64,000 bases of DNA from Diphasiastrum complanatum (GCA_029204225.1 CM055102.1:13270199-13334198), one strand, 5' to 3'. Counted from the stretch's first letter, positions 47,907 to 60,270 are shown. Numbers and translations: made by a program. The notes: generated from the letters alone by a model not told the origin.

Positions 47907-49447
47907 CATCGATTTCCTTGCACACGTTCCCTTTTTGCCTTTGCTTTGTATTCCTTATTGGAATGTGGCTGGTTCAATTTATTTTGAAAAGGTTGGTTTG
48001 TGGATGTAAGCTTGTTTTTTCATTTAAAAAAGTTGTTCTCAATAATCTTGTCTTTTCTATTCAAACTATGTGTTTCTTGGTTTGTATAGGAAAGAAGGAG
48101 TTAGTTTAAACTTTAACTTGATAAGCTTAAAGATATTTTTTTAGTTTGGGATTTAGGCCATCCTTTTAAGCTTTGTTCTCCTTTAAATTTAAATTTCCTT
48201 TAAGTCTGAAAGATGTGAGACTTTTGGTTTGTATCTTGTATGAATTTAATCTGCAGATTGGTCTCTCTGTACTTTCTATACCACCAGTCGGATTTTGGTG
48301 TCATCCGTACGGTGGATAGACCTTCAAGTAAATTTGTTTACTTATGGTCTTTGCACCCCACCCCCTTTGCTAAGTTTCTTTTTTATCACAAAAACAAAAA
48401 ATATTGGTGAGCCAGGCTCCTGCCCAGCTGGCACTTTATGGCGTGAAGCTCCTCGGGAGCTGGGAAGAGGGGCTGAGAGTCTAACAACTCCTGTTGTATG
48501 ACGACCTGCAAGTACAATTAGTACCTGTAGGTTCTGATTATTCATAGTTGCGGGGGACGCGGGGGGTGGGGATAATACCTCCTTCCCCGAATTTTGTAGT
48601 TTGTGGAGCCACTGGCACCTCTCCTCGGAGTAGAAGGGGGGGGGGGGGGGGGGGGGGGGTGTGGGTTGCGGCACCTGTGCGAGTGACGTTGGAGAGGAAA
48701 GTTACACCTCTTCTCACAAAAGTACCTTTTGGTACTTCCACTTGGTTGATTTGACAGGGTTGGAGAGTGGCACACCTCCCCACAGGCCTGTCACTTCCCT
48801 CTATGTTGTGAATGCTATGATGTAAAACTTTGTGTTAACCTTAAAACTTAAGCTTCTAAGTTTGTAAAAACCATACAAGAAGTCAAATTAAAAGAAAATC
48901 TTGGTGCCTTGTCCTTTCTCAACCGTACTCCTTTCTTCCTCCCTCTCTCTACATGCAGATCTCCAAGGGAGTGGAGAGAGCTGTGGTACGTTGGAATTCG
49001 AGAGGGGAGAAAGAGACAAAACTAAATCTCATAATCTTTTGGGGTCCATGAGCCATGTGGCACCTTTGGGTGGCCCCACATGGCTAGAAAGGCCTAGAAG
49101 GGACAAATGGGGCCTTTCTTGGGCCCCACCTGTCCTTTTTGCATGAGGGTGGAGAGGAGCTTTGGGGAGGGGGTAAAGGAGGTACGTTCACTTTCTTTCC
49201 CTTTAATTAGCTTGATTAAACTAGTAATATATATTTACAAGTGTCTTCAAAAATATCTCACAAGCATTGAATGCTATTTATGCCAGTCTTTGTATATATA
49301 CAAAGTAGGTAACCGCCCTTGGGATATTTAGTTGTCCAGTTATTTTTAGGGTTGATGATAAGTTGGCGACGTCGGTCTGCCACTATGGCGTAGTCCTTAA
49401 GCTGCATTTCATTTTGGGCTTGCCCAAGGAATATCAGTTGGAAGTCC
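47907..49447. other. Leader and missing gag region of the gypsy element
   Basis: No coding frame of gag type. It includes a 24-base G run at 48,636-48,659 and a segment around 48,400-48,800 whose proline-rich frames come from low-complexity sequence. Confidence 0.5.
48636..48659. repeat. Poly-G run
   Basis: 24 consecutive G. Such runs are prone to slippage and sequencing error. Confidence 0.85.
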
Positions 49448-49879
49448 GTGTGTCGTAATCAGCCACAGTCCTTAGAGGATGCCGTGCACTTTGTTCGGAT
49501 TTTCGATGATATGCACACTATTGTAACTCGCAAAGAGCAACCAAAGCCCGAAGCCAAAGACAAATCCTTTGCGGGCCCTTCTTTCAAAAAGGGCAAGGAG
49601 CGAATGGTCGGCGAAGCTTCTCCTTCGGGCAAGAAAAAGAAACGCCCTCGATTGGAGAGAGCGGACTTCGACAAGGCCAAAAGCGACGGGCTGTGTTTCT
49701 CCTGTATGGAGAAGGGGCACCTTTCCAAGGACTGCCCGAAGAGACGAAAGAAGAGTGGCCGCTCCTTTAAGGCCCTAGGTAATTCTTCTATCTCTTGCAT
49801 TGATGTATCTTTTAAAGATGAAACAGTTTGTGTGAATTGTTGTTTGCCGTGTTTGGACCACACGACCTCATTCGTATGA
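49448..49879 (+). pseudogene. Gypsy gag C-terminus (nucleocapsid)
   Basis: A 143-codon frame with a DAVHFVRIFDDM helix, a basic linker (GKKKKRPRLERAD) and the zinc knuckle CFSCMEKGHLSKDC followed by PKRRKK. It lacks the capsid part and stops before the protease. Confidence 0.82.
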
Positions 49880-50411
49880 GTGGGTTCGTAGGCAGCCAAC
49901 CTGTGAGTTCTTTTTGACAACGGTTCTACGCATTAATGCTAAGTTGGTGCATAAGCTGCAGTTGGCAACCACACCAAGTGACCACAAGTATGTGGTTAGG
50001 ATGGCAGCTGGTGGGGAGCAGCAGGTCTGGGACCATTTTGTCCCCCACATGCCGTTGAAGATTCAAGACTATGTAGATGGTTTATCTTTTCATGTCATGA
50101 ATCTAGATAAGGTGGATTTAATCCTAGGCAAAGAGTGGTTTTATGCTAGGAATGAGTCCTTAAAGAAAGACTATGTATCTCATTGTATTTCTTTCTTGCA
50201 TAATGACTCATGGGTTTGTCTTAAAGGCGATGAGCCTGATCTACCTTTTGTAACTAGTCATGAAGCGAATCAATGTATTTTAAATTCTGAGTATTTTTTG
50301 TATTTATGTTATGTGAAATATGAATCTTACATGGATGCTTTTAGTACTCATAATGTCAATGTTGATGTATCGTCTTTTCCTAAAGCTTTGTCTTTTTTTA
50401 TGATAATTTAG
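49880..50411 (+). pseudogene. Gypsy aspartic protease region
   Basis: The active site reads FDNGST in one frame (near 49,912). The remainder (INAKLVHKLQL, VDLILGKEWF) lies in the next frame, so a frameshift follows the catalytic aspartate. Homology is clear over about 110 residues. Confidence 0.75.
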
Positions 50412-51190
50412 AATCACTTAGGGAGGAATATAGTGATATATTCCATGAGCAGTTGCCTGAGGGTCTTCCCCCCTTATGGGGTGTAGACCATCACATAGAT
50501 CTCATTCCCGACGGCTCTCCTGTATCGCTTTTTCCTTACAGGATGACCCCGAAGGAAGAAGATGAAGTTGCTTGCCAACTTAAAGAGCTTTTATGTAAAG
50601 GCCATATCAGGCCTAGTAAATCCCCTTGCGGAGCTCCTATTTTGCTAACCGGCAAGAAAGACGGAGGTATTCGTCTTTGTGTCGATTACAAAAAGTTTAA
50701 TAAAATGACAATTAAGAACCGTTATCCCTTGCCCCGGATGGACGACTTAATGGATCGATTGAATGGTGCTAAGTATTTCACCAAAATGGACCTTAGGTTG
50801 GGGTACCATCAAATTAGAATACACGAGGGGGATGTTTCCAAAACTGGTTTTCGTACTAGGTATGGCCATTACGAATTTTTAGTTTTACCGTTTGGTCTAA
50901 CTAATACCTCGGAAACCTTCCAACAGATGATGAACGATATTCTTCGTCCATATTTGGGGAAGTTTATTGTGGCATTTTTAGATGACATACTGATTTACAG
51001 TAAGACTCTTGAGGAGCACAAAGCGCATTTGCGTACAATCTTGATAATCTAAGGCAGACAAAGCTTTATGCTAAAGAGTCTAAATGTGAGATTTTTCATA
51101 CAAGGCTCAAGTATTGAGGACATATCGTGTCTGATTGTGGTCTTGAGATCGACTACGATAAGGTCCAGAAAGTTTGTGATTGGCCTATCT
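50412..51190 (+). pseudogene. Gypsy reverse transcriptase
   Basis: Fingers and palm are open: [79 protein letters not shown] and the catalytic FLDDILIYS. The frame breaks at 51,050. The region then reads to KVQKVCDWP, after which the thumb and RNase H are absent. Confidence 0.9.
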
Positions 51191-51755
51191 TGAAATCCAT
51201 AATGGAAAAGTATTTCCATGGATTTTGTGGTCGGACTTCCCAAGTCAGGCAAGGGTCACGATGCTATTTCGGTAGTAGTTGACAGGCTAACCAAAATGGC
51301 GCAGTTTATTCCAACAAAAACTACTGTCAAAGCTTTTGAACTTGCTCAACTCTTTGTTGAAAAGTGTTCAGGTTATATTGTTGCCGAACGATATTGTTAG
51401 TGATCATGATTCCAAGTTCACTGGCAAGTTCTGGTAGGTGGTCTTTGGAAGACTGGAAACTACCTTAAGTCTATCATCTACGGATCACCTAGAAACCGAT
51501 GGTCAGGCCGAATGTGTCAACCAGTCGATGGAAGATATGCTTCGCGCATATGTTTCCAGGCAACAATCAGATTGGAAAAAGTATCTCCCAATGGTTGAGT
51601 TCGCATACAATAGTATGCAGCATTCTGCCACTGGTTTTAGTCCTTTTATGCTCTTGTATGGCTTTCAGCCTTGTTCCCCTATCTCCGTTGGACTCAAAGG
51701 TTTCAAGGTTCAAACTGCAACGGATTTCTTGCATGATATGCAAAAAATGTTGTAG
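51191..51755 (+). pseudogene. Gypsy integrase core, N-terminus deleted
   Basis: It opens [17 protein letters not shown] and [13 protein letters not shown], then, across frameshifts, SDHDSKFTGKFW, DHLETDGQAECVN and FAYNSMQHSATGFSPF. The catalytic D, D and E positions can be placed. The HHCC zinc domain before it is missing, because the RT region joins straight to the core. Confidence 0.87.
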
Positions 51756-52211
51756 GTGGCTAGGGGAAGCATTAGATCGGCTCAAGATAGAGCCCAATTC
51801 TATGCCAACTGAAGTCGCGCTCCTCGAGAATTTGAGATCAGTGATTGTATGTATCTTAGAATCCCAAAAGACTCTAAGACACTTCGAACGAGAAAATGTC
51901 CGAAGTTATCTCCATGTTTTAGTGGTCCTTTCAAAATTCTTAACAAGATTGGTAGGGCTGCTTATAGACTAAAACTCCCTGTTGGAACTAAGGTTCATCT
52001 TATATTCCATATTAGTTGTTTAAACGGACAACTTGGTGGAAAAGATGACCTAATTCCGACAGATGATCTAGTGCTATTGGAGGATTTGACTGCTTTCGTA
52101 CCCCATGAATTGGAAAGGATCATGGATCCTCGACAACATCAGCTGAGAAATCGTTTGATTTCTGAACATCTGATTCGTTGGAAAGGTAAGTCAGACGATG
52201 AGGACACCTGA
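51756..52211 (+). pseudogene. Gypsy integrase C-terminal region
   Basis: Includes PKLSPCFSGPFKILNKIGRA, AAYRLKLPVGTKVHLIFHIS and the RLISEHLIRWKGKSDDEDT tail. The LIRWKG phrase is that of the chromodomain-like end of plant chromoviruses. The frame is broken upstream at about 51,755-51,850. Confidence 0.8.
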
Positions 52212-52266
52212 GAAAAGGAAAATGATTTAAGACTTAGATTCCTTGGATTCTTTCCATAGAAGGAAG

Positions 52267-52282
52267 TTTTTATGGGGGGAAA
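52267..52282 (+). promoter_or_regulatory. Polypurine tract of the gypsy element
   Basis: TTTTATGGGGGGAAA, directly before TGTTATGTACC at the LTR start. Confidence 0.75.
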
Positions 52283-52751
52283 TGTTATGTACCATAACGG
52301 TACGCCCTTCAGTGACGGCCTCGCAAGGGACATGACACAGGACTGGAGTTATTGACATGTCTAGGTGCCACGCATCACCATCCTAGGTGGTCACATGTCT
52401 CCGCCAGCACCGTGCTTGATGGGACCCATTGTGCTATGCCTATATAGTGGTGGGGTTTCCCTCTTTCCATTCACTCAGTCTACCCAGGAGTTGGTGGATG
52501 GAGAGCACGTGCTTGAGCCAGGATGTATCTCTAGGCCAGGAGATGTGTGCTAGGGAGAGCCAACTATGATGGCTGGTGGTATGGGACGCCAGTTATCGTA
52601 GGAGGCTTGATCGGGCATGTTTGTGTCGATTGCTCCAGAGCATGGGGGTGGGTCGGTTGTGACCCTACGGTTGGGCGGTTACGGTGCGTCGTCACTGGTA
52701 TGGGGTGTGCGGAACCTTCAAGGCAGTCGATGATCCTAGGGAGTTGTAATA
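52283..52751 (+). repeat. 3' LTR of the gypsy element
   Basis: 469 bp from TGTTATGTACC to GTTGTAATA, where the partner LTR has GTTGTAACA. It contains a TATA-like TATATAGTGG near 52,441. Confidence 0.85.
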
Positions 52752-54546
52752 GCTGCATCTTCTGGTTTTTGTAGGGTCTGGCCTGCTATGCTTTTCCATG
52801 GGAAATGGCCAACATTTGAAAAGTGAAAATCGGCAACCGAGGCTGCTGCTATTGTTGTTGCTATTGTGGGCATGAACATTGGCATGGAGATGGTTTGAGA
52901 ATCTCTGTAGCAACGTGTCTCACAAATTACAATGGCAATAGTAGTATGAATGATTTCCTTAGGCCAGCTTCATGCATTTGAATTGGAATCAATATGTCAC
53001 GCATGTTTAAAGTGAGTTGAAAGGCCAAGGAAGATGATCTGAATATGAAGGCCCAAAAAACAAATATAATTTGACAACTTCAAAGTAAGAGAAATATAAA
53101 TCGAATCTAATTTGAAAGTTTCAAAGTAAGAAAAATATAGATGTGCTAGCTTGAGCAATTGTGAAAATATAAAATTCACATGAGCTATTTTATTATGATA
53201 AAATGTAGTCACACTTCACAAAAACATGGAAATTCAAATTAGCACTTTTCTTATTGTACATAATGAAAATGCATTAGAGAAAGATGAAAACAAAAATGAA
53301 GTTTCTTGCAGTCATAAGAATGTGAAAGTGTGTGTGTGTGTGGTTCATAGAAACATGAAAATCATGTAAATTCTTTTCTCATTAAAAGAGAATGAAAACT
53401 CTTTAGAGCAACATGAAAATAAAATAAAATCTTTCATTGTCATTTGGCATAAACTGTTTGCTCGTTATCATAGAATGAAAGCGTTCTAAGAGAAACATGA
53501 ATTTTAGATATGAACACAAAAGCAGGCAAGGAATGCACACATTTAAGCAGGCACTACAAGCACACTATAGTGTTTGCAAACAATTTATCCACTTAAAAAT
53601 AATGACTAGAAATTTTAGTGCCAGTCTAGTAAGTTGTGAAAATCAAGCATGTATGAAGAGTAAGTTCTAAGTTACAACTGTCCACTCAAGTTTGAGTATA
53701 GAGAGGGATGAGGATAGCAAAATGTGAACTTCAAATTTAATGATAGAGAATGTTGTAATGCAGATTTCTACCTAGTTCTTACTTTTTGCATTACCTAGTT
53801 CTCGACTGATTATCAATCGAGCTCAGTCTAGCTCTTCGCGAATCATTCGCGACTAATAATTTGTCTAGCTGTTCGCGACAAATTATTCTTTTGATGTTTT
53901 GTTAATGTTTGGCTACGTAATCAGATCGACCGTGATTTATATCACTAATGTTCTGTTCGTTTTTTATAGGCGTAGTCATGCTTAGAGAAAGAGTAATATA
54001 GCTCATTCCATTGCGCACGAACACTTTCCGTTCGAGTTCATTTCTTGTTCGAGTTTCGAGTTCGCTTCTTTTTGTGTTCGTTTTCTTTTCGAGCTATTTT
54101 TTGTTTCTCACACTCACACACCCTCTTTCTCCGACACATTCTTTATTTGTCGACACATGAATTTTTGTCGAATACAGTTAAAGCAAAATCCAAATTATAT
54201 TCCATTTATATATTTTCATTAGCAGCATTTAAATTAATTGACTTTAACGGAGTAATGCTAAAGCCAGTAAAATGAAAATGAAAAACGGTTTATCATTTAC
54301 TATGTGTCTAAGGAAATTCCTAGTACTTTAGCTGATAAAATTCTTCGGGGGACCCAAAAATCTAAGGGAGGAAGAGAAATGGACATTTGAGTTAGTTAAT
54401 GAGTTTGTGTTATGTAATCTGGATTTATTTGGAATCTTTGAAGATCTGCATACTACCAGTTATGGAGTAATTCCATAATAAATTTTGTTTGGTGGAATTC
54501 ATTTAATTGAATTCATATGAGATATCATATATGATCGTAAATAATG
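52752..54546. other. AT-rich intergenic DNA with an LTR-like fragment
   Basis: No gene recognised. The piece 53,895-53,990 resembles the family G LTR (47,390-47,500) in the opposite orientation. The rest is AT-rich without clear repeats. Confidence 0.55.
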
Positions 54547-54739
54547 TTATGGCAATATTCAGCTAAGGACATGAAATAGTCCTAATATGGTAGACCGGCC
54601 CTTCGGTGTTCGAGATTATTAGTCACAAATTGGCCTTGACATGGAATTAAATCTCGGCATGACCAACAATCTCGAACACCGAAGGGCCAATCTACCATAT
54701 TAGGACTATTCCATGTCCTTAGCTGAATATGGCCGTAAC
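54547..54739. repeat. 193-bp hairpin (MITE-like inverted repeat)
   Basis: Arms of about 72 bases, GTTATGGC... and ...GGCCGTAAC, pair with only a few mismatches and share TAGTCCTAATATGGTAGA. A loop of about 48 bases lies between them. No clear target duplication flanks it. It could be a foldback MITE or a source of double-stranded RNA. Confidence 0.85.
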
Positions 54740-55283
54740 AAATTTATATGAATGTTTCACAATCAATATAGGTGCACAACATAATGTGATATGAGATGGG
54801 ACAAACAATTAAAGATCCATTATATCAAAGTTTCCAGTTTATATCGGGAATTGATCATGACAATAATTCTTTCATATGGGATTTTAACAGTTTTGATGCA
54901 AGGCTAATGGTTATCATCGAAGCATTTGGATTGAACAACAAAGTGACTATTCAACAGCATGACAAAATCTTAGGGCCAGCACAGCCGGATGCAATGTTAA
55001 AATATGATATAAAAGGAATTGGATAGATCATCCAATTTGTCATGATGTGGAATAAGTAGACAAAAGAGAATATTGCGATTTGGGTGTCAAAAGCAATATA
55101 GTGTTTCATCCATCTCTTCTTCGACCATCTTTTTTTCTTAATTAAAAAGCAAGTTGCAGACTAAAGCTATCAGATGGGCTCAATTCAAACAACCTTGGAT
55201 TTACAACTATGGAGTAATTTGTTGGACATGACATCTTCTTTAATAGGACTATTGGAGGGAGGACGACGGCTGGATAAACGCAA
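54740..55283. other. No gene recognised
   Basis: A 76-codon plus-strand frame (54,796-55,026) has no motif I recognise. The region may be leader sequence of the element whose LTR and primer site lie to its right. Confidence 0.4.
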
Positions 55284-55292
55284 GCTCTGATA
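55284..55292 (-). promoter_or_regulatory. Partial primer binding site
   Basis: The minus strand reads TATCAGAGC, with TCC in place of the leading TGG. It lies just below the LTR ending CGGAGCA. Confidence 0.5.
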
Positions 55293-55296
55293 GGAA

Positions 55297-56625
55297 TGCT
55301 CCGTTACCAATTCACGTACAGAGAATGAAGCGGGAGAGAGAGATAGTGCGGAATAACTCTCTCTAAAATAGGATGCTATTAACTGTCAGCAAGAACGATC
55401 TTGGATCGCAAATGCCAAACAAGGTCACAACTACTACGTTCACTACATGATCATAAAAATAAATGCGTGCTCAGATAAATCACGAGTACAATCACCAGAG
55501 AGTATGAAGTTACTATCAATTCTCTGATCAGATTCTTAGGAGTCAGAGACATCCATGATCTGTCAGAGTGAGTGAACGAGCTTGACAAGAGTGCAAACAA
55601 ACACAACATGCAAACATCTACGTTGGACATAGATGATGAAAGGATGTTGCTTGTATATTGCACTAAATGCTTGTCAGGAGCATAAGCAACAAATAGATTA
55701 TAAGTCTTCCGCTCTTTCCTTGTACTAAATGAGAGTCAGAGATCTATTTATACATATCGTTCTTGTAGTTACAAGAATCATTTAACTAATTACAAGATTA
55801 GTTTACATTAAATTGTGTACTTGGTTGTGAAGCAATGTACAACGACATCTATATAGATCATACATCAGTTAGGTTTAAGCTCAGCTTCAGGAGCATGAAG
55901 AGGAGTCATGAAATTGCTCCATCGTTAAAGCCGTAGGTAGACGTCAATTGCTGACTTGGCAGTTGCAACGTTGATCGCAGGTTGTAGGTTGCAGTTCCCT
56001 TTGGTTGCTGATCTTCGTTGAGTGACTGTAGGGTTGACTCCTGTGATTCTCCAACGGTTCCTTGGGGTGCCTTGGCAGTAGATGAACGTTTCCGATCTTT
56101 GTTGAGTGGCTGCAAGGTTGACTCCTGCGGTGCCCCGATGGTAGCAGACGGTGCCTTCGGCAGTTCCTCACGGTAGCTTGCGGCTGTGTTGTGGTTTGTT
56201 CCCTTTGCACATAGACCACAACTTTTGCCTCGGTGGTCTGGCGGTTCGTTGTTAGACCACATTTTGACCGTAGACTCGTTCATTTAATGTTGAAGACATT
56301 AAAAATGGCCCGGGCCTTAATGTATTTTGATTCTTTGACATTCGAATGTTACCCTTTGGATTGTGCACAGAAACCCGTGTATTTTACCAAATAGAACTCT
56401 GCACACAAAAATAGAGTAGTTCTGCAGGTTTGCAGTCTATGTTAAGAAACACAACCAAATATGCAGGTAGCAAAACAAGAAACTATAATTCCTGCATCAG
56501 ATGAGCAAACATAGAACCAAGATTATAGGTTGCATCTTACCCTAGATCAGTGATCAAAAAATGTGCAGGAAGAGTTTTAAATGGATTATATCACCAAGGA
56601 GGAACTGCGAGCTTAATTTCCAACG
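55297..56625 (-). repeat. LTR of copia element D (about 1.3 kb)
   Basis: The upper border is set by the purine tract at 56,626-56,640 and by homology with 14,361-14,505. The lower border is set by the partial primer site. The TATA box is TATAAATAG on the minus strand (about 55,743-55,751). Inside are two imperfect 85-bp tandem units (around 56,010 and 56,097, each with GAGTGRCTG and GGTTGACTCCTG). The primer site beyond the LTR means this LTR is followed by another leader, as after LTR-LTR recombination or in a tandem element. Confidence 0.55.
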
Positions 56626-56640
56626 GTCTCCCTTAAGGTC
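56626..56640 (-). promoter_or_regulatory. Polypurine tract of element D
   Basis: The minus strand reads ACCTTAAGGGAGACC directly before the LTR. Confidence 0.65.
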
Positions 56641-58090
56641 ACGGTTGGTGTCTTGACAGTCTTCATCAGGTTTAACAAGTTGAAAAACTTTTGGTGTTTG
56701 ATCTTGGGAAGAGCTTTGGTGAATATGTCTGCAACCATTTTTGTTGTGTAACAATATTGAAGAATCACTTGTTCTGAGAATTTTTTTTCCTAATAAAGTG
56801 ATCTTGGATTTTAATATGCTTAGACCTGCCATGAAATATGGGATTCAGAGACAGTGAAATACAGCTGATATTGTCACACATAATGGTGGTAACATTAAAC
56901 TGAGTGTGATGCAGATCATGAAGTAGTAGTCTGATCCATATAACTTCTTTTGAAGCTTGGCATGCTGCGATGTACTCTACTTCAGTTGAAAAGAGCGCAA
57001 TTAATTTCTGCTTTTTTGAGTTCCATGAGATTGGTCCCCCTGCCAGACAGAAACAGAACCCGAAAGTGGATATTCTAGTTGAGGCATTTCCTCCCCAATC
57101 TAAGTCGGAGTAGCCTTGAAGAATCATTGGATCGATAACATTTCCATCATAGCATAAAACATGATCTAGAATTCCTTGAATATATCTCATACTATCTCTT
57201 TAATGCTTTCCAATGTAAGATCCTAGGACCAGAAATGTATTGACTCAGTGTGCTAACAGTGTATGCTAAATCCGGTCTGGTGCAAAGCATGTCATACATC
57301 AAAGATCCTATAAGTGAACGATAAGGGTACTTCTCTAAGTCGAGTACTTCACTTTCGATATCTGTAGAAGAAGGTTTAGTCAATGTCATAGCTGGATCCA
57401 TTGGAGTATCAATCAGTTTGCAATAAAAAATATGAAACTTTTCTAGAATGGAGTCTAGATATTTTTGCTGGCTAAGATAGATTTTCTTATGCAATCTATC
57501 CATAGTGATGTGTTTTACTAATAATGAATGAACAGTGCCTAGATCAGTTATGTCAAATTTTTTTGATAGATCCCTCTTAGTAGTGTGCAGTAAGAAAGTG
57601 TCGTTAGACAAAATAAATGCATCATCTATGTACAAAGCTATGTGAACTGACTTGACACCTATGTATTTGGAATAAACGTTACAGTCAACGAAATTGCTCA
57701 CAAAACCTAATTGAATGAGATAAGCGTTGATCCTCTCGAACCAAGCTCTCGCGGCTTGCTTCAAGCCATAGATTGCTTTGTGCAGCTTGCAGACCTTGTG
57801 CTCTTGACCTTTGACTTCAAGTCCTTTGGGCTGGAAGGTATACAACTCCTCTTTGACGTAGCCGTTGAGAAAGGCTGTCTTGACATCCATTTGATGCATT
57901 TTGAGATCTCCCACCACTGTTAACGCAATCAGAGTCCCGATTGACTGCATTTTGACAACATGACTAAATATTTATTGATAATCCACTCCTTGGACTTGAG
58001 TGAATTCTTTAGCCACTAGCCCTGCTTTCCATTTCGTGATGGAACCATCAGAGTTTGGCTCATTTGCAAAGGAGAGCTCTAAGCTTCCTC
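56641..58090 (-). pseudogene. Copia RT and RNase H, element D (3' half)
   Basis: RT (57,192-58,090) begins KWKAGLVAKEFTQVQGVDYQ, then a stop where E normally continues. VKMQSIGTLIALTVV, HQMDVKTAFLNGYVKEELY, KAIYGLKQAARAWFERINAY and the catalytic LYIDDAFILSND follow. RNase H (56,765-57,190) has GYSDLDWGGNASTRIST, GPISWNSKKQKLIALFSTEV and NPIFHGRSKHIKIQDHF. One stop separates RT from RNase H (HWKALKR-stop-). The element is truncated at about 58,090 within the RT fingers. Confidence 0.88.
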
Positions 58091-60200
58091 TTGTGAATGT
58101 GAGCCTTGGGATTTCCATTGCTAGGTCTCATGTGCCTAATCTACATGAATACATGCTCAATTCATTGCCTCATACTCATTTTCTCATGCTTAATGTGATT
58201 TCATGGAGATCTCCTTGTTTTTGGCCTTCTATTGTGCTATCTTGAATGCTTTGTAACTTTTTTTGCTACTAGCTTTACTTCCATTGCTATGATACACCAA
58301 ATCAAGCTCCCCTTTAAGAGAGGCCTATCGGTATACTTATACCCTCCATTGCTCCACCTAAATAAAGAGTGAATTATGACACCTCACTGGGGCACATCGA
58401 CAACTTATAACCGGCTCATGCAGCCACTTAGCTATGAGTCACTACCAGTTCCATAGAAATCTATAATTAGGCTTCTAAACCAATGATTAAGATTAAATGC
58501 TTTAAGGGCCCTACCCCTTATAATCATGATTTTTGAGGTAGGCCTAATGACTTGCTTACAAGCATCTATGGGGAACCCAGTCAGCTTCACAACATATTTG
58601 CCCTAATAAAAAGTGGCATTTGACATCGATACCATTCACCATAATACAACAATCAACAACAAAAACCACTCTATGAGCTTTCTCCCCACTTGATACCAAT
58701 CATGCACCTCATAGCAACCGACCAAGGTAAGCAATTCGTCAACTGCTACCGTTTCTACTTTCATGATGTAATTGTGGATAATCATTGGTCCATCATCTAA
58801 GCTAGCTTAGAGATGGGCAACAAATACTCTACTTCTTTGTATTGGGCATTGTCAAGGACGAGAGAGACTCATGATCAAGTTGTGATGAGCCTCAATGAAA
58901 CAAGTGACAAAAAGGTGCTTGTGAAAAAGTGCTTAAGGGCCCCAATTAAGTAGTACAATTGTGTAAACTTTAAGTTAATGCTCATTGCAAAAAAGGTGGC
59001 TAAGGGACATCTTACAATAAAAATCATGTTAGCATTCTCTCAATTTCTCAAATTAGCTTAATAAGCTAACGTTGAATTTTTGCAATATTAAAGTTTGGAC
59101 AATTTTATGTGTGATTTATAAGATTTGGAAAAATCTCAATGAAATTTATAGGATGTTGATACATTTTTTTTTTTTGATAATATGGATATTGACATGATTA
59201 GATTTTTCATTTTTTTTGGACAAATTTGTAAGTAAATTAATTTTCACTCGATTTTATACGACTTGAAATTTGCCTTTACAAATAAATGGCCTTTAACTTG
59301 TGTTACTCATAAAAACCTATTGAAGGTTTTTCCATAAATTTTTGTAGGGAATGATCATATATAATGTCCATGATTTTCCATGAGGGCATAATGGCCACAA
59401 TGTCCTTCATAGGAATTTGCCAACGGGCAATTTTCTAACAAGGCATTACACAATTTGTTATAAAGCTTGGATTGTGTTATATTGATGTGGTAAGAAAATC
59501 ATGATGGGCGAAGCTTGGATAGATAGAGTTATATGGCATTTTGGGCCCTGCCTTGGGCAAGGGCCTCATATCTTACATGCACATACCTACTAAAATTCCG
59601 CCACCTAGATTTGCAATGTGGGACTCTTGTAGAATGCCATGTGATAAACAATCAGGGGAAATAAGTATTCAAAACATCGAAACATTTCAGGGATTTTTTT
59701 GGTTGGTTCCATTCATGACTTTCTTGTACAACAAAATCAAGAATCATATATAGGAGAGCTCTTGCATGCACCTTGATACAATGATGGTTTTATTCAAATT
59801 GAATCAAACTTTAGTACAAGCCCCAATCATATATATCAAAGATTTTTTTTTTTGGTTACATGTTAAGCAACTAGTGGTCGACGAATCAATCTATTTGATT
59901 AAAAGCAACTTGATTCAAATCCATGTTGCTTTGAGTCAAAATAGATGGGAAATTTGACTTGGCAATAAAGGAAAAAATTGATCCCAGATTCTAAAGGGCA
60001 TTAAAGTACGACCATAAGAAAAAACGTCGGTTGGTGAACGAGAAGCTGTTGAGAGTTTCCACATAAGTAACGGGCACTTCAGGCTCATAATGCCCGTTTG
60101 TTCATCTGCCTATAGATCAAAAGAAATAGCAAGATTTCTATTGATGATTTTATTTTCCAAATGCCGATTGCATTTTATGATGGTTGTGTGAAAAAAAGGT
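58091..60200. other. Intergenic, no gene recognised
   Basis: AT-rich, with no open frame of convincing type on either strand and no clear repeat boundary. Short homopolymer runs occur near 59,167 and 59,842. Confidence 0.55.
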
Positions 60201-60270
60201 CACAGTGCCCATTACGCAATGGACTTAGCCCAGGGAGTGCCCATTAGGCAATGGACTTAGCCCAGGGAGA
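60201..60270. repeat. 35-bp tandem duplication
   Basis: GTGCCCATTACGCAATGGAC and its continuation CTTAGCCCAGGGA are repeated head to tail with one or two differences, about 200 bp upstream of the PheRS gene start. Confidence 0.85.

Larger units (their letters stand above)
47676..52751 (+). mobile_element. Ty3/gypsy retrotransposon, degraded
   Basis: A partial 5' LTR (47,676-47,892), an initiator-Met-type primer site, a long leader, the end of gag with a CCHC knuckle, protease, RT, part of integrase, a C-terminal region, a purine tract and a full 3' LTR (52,283-52,751). The integrase lies after RT, as in Ty3. RNase H, the RT thumb and the integrase zinc domain are deleted. The LTRs differ at many positions, so this is an old copy. 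Confidence 0.9.

Noticed and set aside
48342-48783. Proline-rich frames on the minus strand
   Set aside because: They arise from the poly-C complement of the G run and do not resemble a protein family.
54796-55026. 76-codon plus-strand frame
   Set aside because: Too short, no known motif, and it lies on the opposite strand to the nearby element.
55906-56283. Minus-strand frame with repeated ST-LQ-LN units
   Set aside because: It lies inside the element D LTR and reflects its 85-bp tandem units, not a gene.
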